From an uncultured Burkholderiales bacterium (GTDB lineage: Bacteria; Pseudomonadota; Gammaproteobacteria; Burkholderiales; Burkholderiaceae_C), in assembly GCA_903856875.1 (NCBI GenBank), contig CAIODE010000137.1, positions 1-5,057 on the forward strand: DNA of 5,057 nt, written 5' to 3'. The notes under the pieces were generated by a model. The model searched no databases and was not told the origin of the DNA. It saw only the letters and a list, made by a program, of their open reading frames with translations. Below are positions 1 to 5,057 of this stretch, one piece after another (the stretch's first letter is position 1; each line of letters starts with the position of its first letter). Made by a program: the position numbers and the translations under genes.

Positions 1-789
1 GACGGCGCCAAAGCGATTTTTGATGGCCCTGATCAAACGGAAGCTGCTGTGCGTATCGCCTTCAAAGTACAGCACCGTATCGACCATGTGCTCAAGCACG
101 CGGGGCCCGGCCAAGGCGCCTTCTTTGGTGACGTGGCCCACCAAAACAATGGCGGTGCCGGTGGCTTTGGCGGCCCGGGTGAGGTGGGCGGCACACTCGC
201 GAACCTGCGCCACGGAACCGGGGGCTGAGGTGAGCTGGTCGGAGTACACCGTTTGAATAGAGTCGATGACCGCAATGTTGGGTCGCTCGGTTTGCAAGGT
301 GGCCAGTATTTTTTCCAATTGAATTTCGGCCAAAACTTGAACTTGGCTTTTGTCTAGGCCTAGGCGCCTAGACCGCAGCGCTACTTGCGCGCCGCTTTCT
401 TCACCTGTGACATACAACGTGTTCATGCCTTTGCGCTGCAAAGCATCGAGGGCTTGGAGCAACAAAGTGGACTTGCCAATGCCAGGATCGCCGCCAATCA
501 AAACCACGCCGCCTTCCACCACCCCGCCACCTAAGGCGCGGTCGAGCTCCTCCAAACCCGTGGCGGTGCGATCGATGTCGGTGGCTTCGATGTCGCCCAA
601 CTTGGTGAGCTCTGAGGTTTTGGCCAGGGCTTGAAATTGGCTGGTGTATCTGTTTTTGGCACTGCCGCTTGAATCGACCGTGCTTTCAATCAGCGTGTTC
701 CAAGCGCCGCAGGCGGGACATTTGCCCAGCCAACGAGGCGTGGTGCCGCCGCAATCGGTGCAAGTGAAAATGGTTTTATCTTTGGCCAT
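1..789 (-). CDS. radA: DNA repair/recombination ATPase RadA, N-terminal 263 residues (3' end outside window)
   Basis: RadA (Sms) is a cytoplasmic RecA-like ATPase that helps process recombination intermediates and drives branch migration. Seen in the sequence: a four-cysteine zinc finger (C10, C13, C24, C27) at the N-terminus; a RecA-type core with Walker A GGDPGIGKST (residues 99-108); a GEES motif (129-132); a Walker B-like strand IAVIDSIQT (172-180); a segment HVTKEGALAGPRVLEHMVDT (219-238); and the RadA signature KNRFG (257-261). The ATG at 789 places the zinc finger at the usual distance from the start; no strong Shine-Dalgarno sequence is visible before it. RadA proteins are usually about 450-460 residues, so the Lon-protease-like C-terminal domain lies to the left of the window. 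The reading frame is open to the edge with no damage. The gene follows the oxidoreductase gene by 47 bp on the same strand, so read-through is possible. The family identity is very secure. Confidence 0.96.
   Translation of the reverse strand, partial: MAKDKTIFTCTDCGGTTPRWLGKCPACGAWNTLIESTVDSSGSAKNRYTSQFQALAKTSELTKLGDIEATDIDRTATGLEELDRALGGGVVEGGVVLIGGDPGIGKSTLLLQALDALQRKGMNTLYVTGEESGAQVALRSRRLGLDKSQVQVLAEIQLEKILATLQTERPNIAVIDSIQTVYSDQLTSAPGSVAQVRECAAHLTRAAKATGTAIVLVGHVTKEGALAGPRVLEHMVDTVLYFEGDTHSSFRLIRAIKNRFGAV
352..373. repeat. Inverted repeat with three CTAG tetramers inside radA
   Basis: GTCTAGGC (352-359) and GCCTAGAC (366-373) are perfect reverse complements around a 6-base centre CTAGGC. 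Three CTAG tetramers therefore fall within 19 bases. On the coding strand the stretch encodes S-R-R-L-G-L-D (RadA residues 140-146), an ordinary RadA sequence, using one AGG and two CTA codons. It is probably a coding coincidence; no function is claimed. Confidence 0.5.
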
Positions 790-836
790 GTCCCAAGCCT
801 AACACTGTGGTGTTGCCAAATGAAAAACAGCTCGCA

Positions 837-1919
837 TCAGGCCCAGCCTTGCAAGAGTTTGTGAGCAATGTCGGCGGCAGGCAAGGCTTCGCAATCGGAT
901 GCATTTTGGCCCGACCACAAAGGCGAGAAATCGCTCAAGCCTTTGGCTTCTGCGGCGACTCGCAGTGGCGCGACGGCCGCGGTGGCCAAGGGAAAGCTAG
1001 GGGCTTGGGCGTTGAGGGGGCCGAAGTCACGCATGAACTTGTTGACAATGCCGCGCGCAGGGCGGCCGCTGAACAGATTGGTCAAAGCGGTGTGCTGCGC
1101 AGACGAAGACATCAAAGCTTGCCGGTGCAAGGCGCTGGTGGTGGCTTCGTGGCTGGTGAGAAACGCGGTGCCCACTTGGACCGCGCTGGCACCCAGTGCT
1201 TTGGCAGCACTGACTGCAGCCGGACTGGAAATGCCGCCCGCCGCAATGATCGGCAAACTCACGGCCTTTACCAATTGAGGCAGCAAGCTCAAGCTGCCAA
1301 GCTGCGTGCTGAGGTCTTCGGTGAGGAACATGCCACGATGACCGCCGGCTTCTAGGCCTTGGGCAATGATGGCGTCGACACCTTGCTGTTCTAGCCATTG
1401 CGCTTCTTGCACCGTGGTGGCGGAAGACCAAATTTGAACACCCCAGTCCTTGATCTGCTGTACCCATTGCGCTTTGGGCAGACCAAAGTGAAAGCTGACC
1501 ACGGCAGGCTTGAATTGGCCCACCAACTTCAAACTTTCTTCGCTGAAAGGGGCGCGGCCAGGCCCAGAACCAACAGACTTGGGATCAATGCCATGGGCCA
1601 GATAAAGAGGCGCGAGCTTCTGGCGCCAAGCTGCTTCTCTTTCATTTTGCACGGGCGGTGGGGTGTGGCAGAAAAAGTTGACGTTGACGGGTAAGAACTC
1701 GTCCCACTGCGTGGCCTTTACGTTTTCCTTTTCCGAGGCGATTGCATCTTCAAAGGCACTGAGCTCGCTTTGCAGTTGCTCAGCTGTGAGCATGGCCGCC
1801 GGAATACTGCCCATGCCGCCAGCGAAGAAGACGGCTGCAGCCAAGCGGTGGTTTTGCGAACCCGCCATGGGCGCTTGAATCAACCGGATGCGGTGCTTGT
1901 CAAAAAAAGATGCGTTCAT
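837..1919 (-). CDS. Nitronate monooxygenase-family FMN oxidoreductase
   Basis: A 360-residue TIM-barrel flavoprotein of the nitronate monooxygenase (2-nitropropane dioxygenase) family, which oxidises alkyl nitronates such as propionate 3-nitronate using FMN and O2 in the cytoplasm. Seen: the N-terminal strand IQAPMAG (14-20); glycine-rich GGMGSIP (34-40); VNFFCHTPP (80-88); the family motif QGLEAGGHRG (187-196) with presumed catalytic His194; and the FMN-phosphate-binding segments AAGGIS (226-231) and QVGTAFL (248-254). Length matches the family. The start at 1919 is chosen because it puts IQAPMAG about 14 residues in, as is usual. In-frame ATGs at 1949 and 2021 would add 10 or 34 residues without family-like character, and none has a clear Shine-Dalgarno sequence. 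It is transcribed divergently from hpaR and precedes radA by 47 bp. FabK-type enoyl-ACP reductase is a related alternative; the longer middle region with the VNFFCHTPP block favours the nitronate monooxygenase group. The actual substrate cannot be told from sequence. Confidence 0.88.
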   Translation of the reverse strand: MNASFFDKHRIRLIQAPMAGSQNHRLAAAVFFAGGMGSIPAAMLTAEQLQSELSAFEDAIASEKENVKATQWDEFLPVNVNFFCHTPPPVQNEREAAWRQKLAPLYLAHGIDPKSVGSGPGRAPFSEESLKLVGQFKPAVVSFHFGLPKAQWVQQIKDWGVQIWSSATTVQEAQWLEQQGVDAIIAQGLEAGGHRGMFLTEDLSTQLGSLSLLPQLVKAVSLPIIAAGGISSPAAVSAAKALGASAVQVGTAFLTSHEATTSALHRQALMSSSAQHTALTNLFSGRPARGIVNKFMRDFGPLNAQAPSFPLATAAVAPLRVAAEAKGLSDFSPLWSGQNASDCEALPAADIAHKLLQGWA

Positions 1920-1978
1920 GGCGCAATTATTCACTGGCTTGGAGCTCATCACATGAGGCGCTGGGGGCAAGTTGTTGG

Positions 1979-1997
1979 AAAAAAGCGGGTTTACCCG
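1979..1997 (-). terminator. Small hairpin plus six-T run (weak intrinsic terminator-like)
   Basis: Read on the minus strand, CGGGT-AA-ACCCG (1997 to 1986), or CGGG-TAAA-CCCG as a 4-bp stem, is followed by C and then six T (1984 to 1979). This has the form of a short intrinsic terminator. It lies in the presumed 5' leader of the minus-strand oxidoreductase gene, not after a gene. The stem is short, so it may be a weak attenuator, a stop for antisense transcription, or chance. Confidence 0.28.
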
Positions 1998-2010
1998 ATT
2001 TCCCGAAAGA

Positions 2011-2038
2011 TTGAAATTCATTTAACATGTTAAATAAA
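2011..2038 (+). promoter_or_regulatory. Candidate sigma-70 promoter for the hpaR-hpaG1-hpaG2-hpaE operon
   Basis: TTGAAA (2011-2016) matches the -35 consensus at five of six bases. AATAAA (2033-2038) matches the -10 consensus at four of six after a 16-base spacer. The AT-rich block ends 10 bases before the hpaR ATG, so transcription would begin only a few bases upstream of the start codon. The palindrome at 2020-2035 fills the spacer and overlaps the -10, as expected for a repressor-controlled promoter. The -10 is weak and shifted readings are possible. This is an inference from sequence alone. Confidence 0.45.
2020..2035. promoter_or_regulatory. Perfect 16-bp palindrome, probable HpaR operator
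   Basis: ATTTAACATGTTAAAT is its own exact reverse complement. The symmetry continues outward to 2016-2039 with only one mismatched pair (2019/2036), giving 22 of 24 symmetric bases. It ends 13 bases before the hpaR ATG and sits inside the candidate promoter. Dimeric MarR-family regulators bind such inverted repeats and HpaR is known to repress its catabolic operon, so an autoregulatory HpaR operator is the natural reading. The same site could also affect transcription of the divergent oxidoreductase gene. Confidence 0.7.
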
Positions 2039-2048
2039 TACTGTTGCC

Positions 2049-2525
2049 ATGAAAAAACAAGCTTTCGTCCACCGCAATCTTCCTCGCCTGCTGCTGCAAG
2101 CACGCGAGGCGGTCATGACGCACGCCCGTCCCAGTCTGCGAGAGCACGGCTTGTCCGATCAGCAGTGGCGTGTGCTTCGGGTATTGGGCGAAAACGCGCA
2201 CTTTGAAGAAGGCGTGGAAACAGGGCGCGTTGCACGCGAGGCTTTTTTGTTGGGGCCGAGCTTGACGGGCGTGCTCACGCGGATGGAACGAGACGGTCTG
2301 ATTGAGCGTCGTCGTTGCCCGCAAGATGCGCGAAGCACAGTGGTTCGCGCCACCGACTTGGGTTTGACCAAGGTGGCCAAACTGTCCGAGGCCATTGAGG
2401 CGCATTACGCATGGATGGAAAGTGAATTGGGCAAACAGAAATTAGCGCAGTTGTATCAATTGCTAGATGCAGTGATTCAACTGGAAACTTTGAGTACCGA
2501 ATTGAATTCAGAAGAGATGGCATAA
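2049..2525 (+). CDS. hpaR: MarR-family repressor of homoprotocatechuate degradation, HpaR
   Basis: A 158-residue winged-helix regulator that in characterised systems represses the 4-hydroxyphenylacetate/homoprotocatechuate catabolic operon until an aromatic effector is present. Seen: an N-terminal dimerisation helix with HRNLPRLLLQARE (8-20); LSDQQWRVLRVL (35-46), typical of HpaR; a helix-turn-helix with recognition helix near 69-82; a wing at about 84-104 with the D93-A94-R95-S96 motif; and C-terminal helices (about 107-150) that complete the dimer interface. Length is normal for MarR proteins. The start at 2049 is the only usable one: an in-frame stop (2031-2033) lies just upstream with no other start codon between. 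No Shine-Dalgarno sequence is visible. It is the first gene of the operon, 2 bp ahead of hpaG1, so it is probably co-transcribed with and regulates its own catabolic genes. The HpaR assignment rests on both the protein sequence and the hpaG/hpaE context. Confidence 0.93.
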   Translation: MKKQAFVHRNLPRLLLQAREAVMTHARPSLREHGLSDQQWRVLRVLGENAHFEEGVETGRVAREAFLLGPSLTGVLTRMERDGLIERRRCPQDARSTVVRATDLGLTKVAKLSEAIEAHYAWMESELGKQKLAQLYQLLDAVIQLETLSTELNSEEMA

Positions 2526-2527
2526 GC

Positions 2528-3175
2528 ATGCAAAATAAATTAACGCCTTATTGGCCGCGAGGTACCGTTTACGGTGCGCTCTTAAATTTCAAAAGAGAGT
2601 GGAATCACAGAGCCCCGCAAATGTCAGAGCCGCCGCACAAAGGCGCACCCCAAGCCCCTGTGTTGTTCATCAAAACGGCCAATACGTTCACCGCGTCTGG
2701 CGACAAAATTGCCATCCCTGCAAATGTGCCTGAAGTCGATGTGGGTGCCAATTTGGCGTGGGTGTTTGGGGCAGATGCCCGTGTGGTGTCCTGCGTGTTG
2801 GTCAATGACGTGTCCATTCCGCATGAGAGCTATTACCGGCCGCCTGTCAAATTCAAATGCATCGATGGCTTTTTGGGTGTGGGGCGTCAGGCCAAACCAG
2901 TTGCAGAAGTTCAAAGCGATGCCATGGTGCTCACTGTCAAAGTGAATGGCCATGAAGTGCAACGCGTGAACTACGCAGACGCTGTGCGTGCATCGCAGAA
3001 ATTGCATGCAGATATTTCTGAATTTATGACCTTTCAAGAAGGCGATGTTCTTTTGTTGGGCAGTGATTGCTTGCCAGATGGCAAGCGGCCGCGCGTCAAA
3101 GTGGGCGATGTGGTGGAAATTTCGGCACCTGGCTTTGAAACGCTGGTCAATCACTTTGTAGGAGCGACAGCATGA
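2528..3175 (+). CDS. hpaG1: Homoprotocatechuate pathway isomerase/decarboxylase, N-terminal-type subunit (HpaG1)
   Basis: A 215-residue protein of the fumarylacetoacetate hydrolase (FAH) fold, equivalent to the N-terminal half of enterobacterial HpaG. The HpaG pair decarboxylates 5-oxopent-3-ene-1,2,5-tricarboxylate and isomerises 2-hydroxyhepta-2,4-diene-1,7-dioate in the cytoplasm. Which half does which step is not decided by the sequence. Seen: GTVYGALLNF (12-21); PVLFIKTANT (44-53); VNDVSIPHESYYRP (92-105); a lysine/cysteine segment leading to DGFLGVG (113-119); and EFMTFQEGDVLLLG (165-178), which lines the FAH core. The ExE metal-ligand pair of FAH enzymes is absent: the aligned stretch reads GANLAWVFG (73-81), so the positions are Gly73 and Asn75, while Asp94 is kept. 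The start at 2528 follows the hpaR stop by 2 bp with only a weak purine stretch (GAAGAG, 2511-2516), suggesting translational coupling. The stop overlaps the hpaG2 start. Confidence 0.92.
   Translation: MQNKLTPYWPRGTVYGALLNFKREWNHRAPQMSEPPHKGAPQAPVLFIKTANTFTASGDKIAIPANVPEVDVGANLAWVFGADARVVSCVLVNDVSIPHESYYRPPVKFKCIDGFLGVGRQAKPVAEVQSDAMVLTVKVNGHEVQRVNYADAVRASQKLHADISEFMTFQEGDVLLLGSDCLPDGKRPRVKVGDVVEISAPGFETLVNHFVGATA
3160..3164 (+). promoter_or_regulatory. Shine-Dalgarno AGGAG for hpaG2
   Basis: AGGAG lies 7 bases before the hpaG2 ATG, inside the last codons of hpaG1. It is the strongest ribosome binding site in the window. It fixes the hpaG2 start at 3172, which overlaps the hpaG1 stop. Confidence 0.85.
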
Positions 3176-3945
3176 AACACGCACGCATTGCTTGGGCTGG
3201 CGCTGTGCATGAGGCCGTTGAATCGAATGGCGAGTTGTTGCTCACGCGCAGCCCTTGGGCTGGCAAACGCTTGAAGCTTGACGAAGTGGTTTGGTTGCCG
3301 CCCTTGGCGCCTGTGCCACAAGCCAGAACGATTTTGGCTTTGGGTTTGAACTATGCCGATCACGCCAAAGAATTGGCTTTCAAAGCGCCTGAAGAACCCT
3401 TGGTGTTTGTCAAAGGCGAAGGCGCTCTGATCGGTCACAAAGCCCTCACACGCAGACCGAAAGACGCTACGCACATGCACTATGAATGTGAACTGGCCGT
3501 GGTCATTGGTCGCACCGCCAAGCATGTGAAAAAAGAAAACGCCTATGACCATGTGGGCGGCTACACAGTGGCCAACGATTACGCCATTCGGGATTATTTG
3601 GAAAACTGGTATCGGCCTAACTTCCGTGTGAAGAACCGAGATACCTGCACGCCCATTGGCCCGTGGCTGGTCGATGCCAAAGACATTCACGATGCTTATG
3701 GCAGCCCCATGAATTTGAATTTACAAACAACAGTCAACGGCAAGCTCACGCAAAGCGGCCACACACGCGACATGATTTTTGATGTACCTACTTTGATTGA
3801 GTACTTCAGTGCCTTCATGACTTTGCAGCCTGGCGATTTGATATTGACAGGCACGCCCGATGGCGTGGTGAATTGTGAAGTGGGCGATGTGATTGTGACC
3901 AGCATTGAAGGTGTTGGCGATTTGATCAACACCTTGGGTGAGTAA
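3172..3945 (+). CDS. hpaG2: Homoprotocatechuate pathway isomerase/decarboxylase, C-terminal-type subunit (HpaG2)
   Basis: A 257-residue FAH-family enzyme equivalent to the C-terminal half of fused HpaG; it works with HpaG1 on the decarboxylation/isomerisation steps leading to 2-oxohept-3-ene-1,7-dioate. Seen: LGLNYADHAKEL (57-68) and EEPLVFVKGEGALIG (74-88), standard for the family; the divalent-metal ExE pair Glu105/Glu107 in HYECELAVVIG (103-113); a third ligand candidate Asp136 in VANDYAIRDYLENW (133-146); RVKNRDTCTPIGPWLV (152-167); and the closing FMTLQPGDLILTGTPDGV (215-232). Unlike HpaG1, the metal site is intact. The ATG overlaps the hpaG1 TGA by four bases (ATGA) and has a good Shine-Dalgarno sequence, so the two are made together, probably in similar amounts. 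The extra N-terminal 45 residues or so correspond to the linker region of fused HpaG. Generic FAH-family hydrolase is the fallback call, but context makes HpaG2 strong. Confidence 0.94.
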   Translation: MKHARIAWAGAVHEAVESNGELLLTRSPWAGKRLKLDEVVWLPPLAPVPQARTILALGLNYADHAKELAFKAPEEPLVFVKGEGALIGHKALTRRPKDATHMHYECELAVVIGRTAKHVKKENAYDHVGGYTVANDYAIRDYLENWYRPNFRVKNRDTCTPIGPWLVDAKDIHDAYGSPMNLNLQTTVNGKLTQSGHTRDMIFDVPTLIEYFSAFMTLQPGDLILTGTPDGVVNCEVGDVIVTSIEGVGDLINTLGE

Positions 3946-3959
3946 AGAGCCAAGAAAAC

Positions 3960-3963
3960 AGGA
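3960..3963 (+). promoter_or_regulatory. Shine-Dalgarno AGGA for hpaE
   Basis: AGGA lies 7 bases before the ATG at 3971, in the 25-bp gap after hpaG2. It supports this start for hpaE. No promoter or terminator is seen in the gap, so hpaE is taken to be in the same operon. Confidence 0.65.
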
Positions 3964-3970
3964 TTAGAAA

Positions 3971-5057
3971 ATGCGCATAGACCATTTAATTGACGGACGC
4001 TCCGTTGCAAGTGCAGAGACTTTTGAAACCCGCGACCCCGCCACACAAGAAGTTTTGGCAGAAGTGTCATCAGGCGGCTTGAATGAAGTCAATAAAGCGG
4101 TGGCTGCCGCCAAAGCGGCCTTTCCAAAATGGGCTGCTACACCGGCCGCCGATCGCGCCAAGATCATGCGCAAGCTGGGCGAGCTGATTACCAAACACGT
4201 GCCCACCATTGCCGAAACCGAAACGCGCGATTGTGGCCAAACCATTGCGCAAACAGGCAAGCAATTGGTACCGCGTGCCGCTGACAATTTTTCTTACTTT
4301 GCAGAAATGTGCACGCGCGTGGATGGCCACACCTATCCCACACCGACCCACTTGAACTACACGCTGTTTCATCCTGTGGGTGTTTGCGCCTTGATCAGCC
4401 CATGGAATGTGCCCTTCATGACAGCCACTTGGAAAGTGGCGCCTTGCCTGGCCTTTGGCAACACAGCCGTTTTGAAAATGAGTGAGCTCTCGCCCATGTC
4501 GGCTGCGCGCTTGGGTGAGCTGGCGCTTGAAGCCGGTGTGCCGCCTGGTGTTTTGAATTTGGTGCATGGCTATGGCAAAGATGCTGGCGAGCCTTTGGTC
4601 TCGCACCCCGATGTGCGCGCCATTTCTTTCACAGGCTCGACAGCCACGGGCAATCGCATTGTGCAAAGCGCGGGTCTTAAAAAATTTAGCATGGAGTTGG
4701 GCGGCAAATCGCCTTTTGTGATTTTTGAAGATGCCGACTTGCCGCGCGCACTGGACGCTGCCGTGTTCATGATTTTCAGCAACAACGGTGAGCGCTGCAC
4801 CGCAGGTAGTCGCATCTTGGTGCAGCAAAGTATTTACGCCGACTTTGTGCAGAAATTCACAGAACGTGCGAAACGCATTTCAGTGGGAGATCCTCTGGAT
4901 GAAAACACCATCGTCGGCCCCATGATCAGCCAAGCGCATTTGGCCAAAGTGAGAAGTTACATTGAACTCGGACCCAAAGAAGGCGCCACGATGTTGTGCG
5001 GCGGTTTGGACAAACCTTCTTACGCACCAGAACTCACAGCCCGGGTCAAAAATGGCA
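3971..5057 (+). CDS. hpaE: 5-carboxymethyl-2-hydroxymuconate semialdehyde dehydrogenase HpaE (3' end outside window)
   Basis: The first 362 codons of an NAD-dependent aldehyde dehydrogenase. HpaE oxidises the semialdehyde made by ring cleavage of homoprotocatechuate to 5-carboxymethyl-2-hydroxymuconate in the cytoplasm. Seen: the N-terminal HLIDGR (5-10); PWNVPF (144-149) with oxyanion-hole Asn146; the NAD-binding KMSE (169-172); FTGST (220-224) of the nucleotide site; MELGGKSP (241-248) with general-base Glu242; and the active-site block NNGERCTAGSR (271-281) with nucleophile Cys276. GERCTAGSR, rather than the common GQxC, and KMSE, rather than KPSE, are features I recall from HpaE. The family is usually about 485-490 residues, so about 125 are missing on the right. 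The frame is open and undamaged. It lies 25 bp after hpaG2 in the same operon, which supports HpaE over other aldehyde dehydrogenases. Confidence 0.94.
   Translation, partial: MRIDHLIDGRSVASAETFETRDPATQEVLAEVSSGGLNEVNKAVAAAKAAFPKWAATPAADRAKIMRKLGELITKHVPTIAETETRDCGQTIAQTGKQLVPRAADNFSYFAEMCTRVDGHTYPTPTHLNYTLFHPVGVCALISPWNVPFMTATWKVAPCLAFGNTAVLKMSELSPMSAARLGELALEAGVPPGVLNLVHGYGKDAGEPLVSHPDVRAISFTGSTATGNRIVQSAGLKKFSMELGGKSPFVIFEDADLPRALDAAVFMIFSNNGERCTAGSRILVQQSIYADFVQKFTERAKRISVGDPLDENTIVGPMISQAHLAKVRSYIELGPKEGATMLCGGLDKPSYAPELTARVKNG

Noticed and set aside
20..634. Plus-strand open frames (20-256 and 350-634) and minus-strand frame 33-275 over radA
   Set aside because: The minus-strand frame ending in ATG at 789 contains all RadA hallmarks without interruption; these are shadow frames.
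801..814. AACAC-TGTG-GTGTT hairpin between the oxidoreductase gene and radA as a terminator
   Set aside because: The stem is only five mostly weak pairs and no T run follows on either strand, so it is not a convincing terminator.
807..1355. Plus-strand open frame of 182 codons opposite the oxidoreductase gene
   Set aside because: Antisense to well-conserved coding sequence, no family motif seen, and frames like this are common opposite genes with this base composition.
2624..3184. Minus-strand open frame of 186 codons opposite hpaG1
   Set aside because: The hpaG1 reading has strong family motifs and tight operon spacing; the opposite frame is rich in His, Cys and Arg with no domain.
3151..3690. 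Minus-strand open frame of 179 codons opposite the start of hpaG2
   Set aside because: Antisense to the conserved FAH core including the metal ligands; no independent support.
4070..4828. Long open frame of 252 codons on the minus strand opposite hpaE
   Set aside because: It lies fully antisense to a clearly identified aldehyde dehydrogenase and shows no recognisable motif; its composition looks like the reverse frame of a GC-rich gene.
1..5057. CRISPR arrays, tRNA or rRNA genes, insertion sequences, phage or defence genes
   Set aside because: No spaced direct repeats, no cloverleaf-like tRNA sequence, no transposase and no terminal inverted repeats were seen; almost all bases are occupied by identified housekeeping and catabolic genes.

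Overview
The window reads as chromosomal DNA of a betaproteobacterium, most likely Burkholderiales and perhaps Comamonadaceae. This rests on the protein character, the moderately high GC content and the gene order hpaR-hpaG1-hpaG2-hpaE with separate hpaG genes. The taxonomic call is an inference from remembered family resemblance, not from a search.

Layout. Bases 1-789 (minus strand) hold the first 263 codons of radA, the recombination and DNA repair ATPase; its C-terminus lies beyond the left edge. Bases 837-1919 (minus strand) hold a complete flavin-dependent nitronate monooxygenase-like gene, 47 bp upstream of radA and in the same direction. Bases 1920-2048 form a divergent intergenic region. 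It carries a perfect 16-bp palindrome (2020-2035) inside a plausible promoter for the rightward genes, and a small hairpin followed by six T on the minus strand. From 2049 to the right edge is a compact plus-strand operon: hpaR (MarR-family regulator), hpaG1 and hpaG2 (the two FAH-family halves of the isomerase/decarboxylase) and hpaE (semialdehyde dehydrogenase, cut off by the window end after 362 codons).

How the genes work together. The right-hand operon belongs to the homoprotocatechuate (3,4-dihydroxyphenylacetate) meta-cleavage pathway for 4-hydroxyphenylacetate. HpaE oxidises the ring-cleavage product 5-carboxymethyl-2-hydroxymuconate semialdehyde. After an isomerase step (HpaF, not in the window), HpaG1 and HpaG2 decarboxylate and isomerise the product towards 2-oxohept-3-ene-1,7-dioate, which HpaH and HpaI would take to pyruvate and succinic semialdehyde. 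hpaD, hpaF, hpaH and hpaI are not visible and may lie to the right. HpaR probably represses the whole operon, including its own gene, through the palindrome.

No previously undescribed system is evident. The points most worth a second look are the HpaR operator/promoter architecture, a possible effect on the divergent oxidoreductase gene, the near-leaderless hpaR start, and the missing metal ligands in HpaG1.
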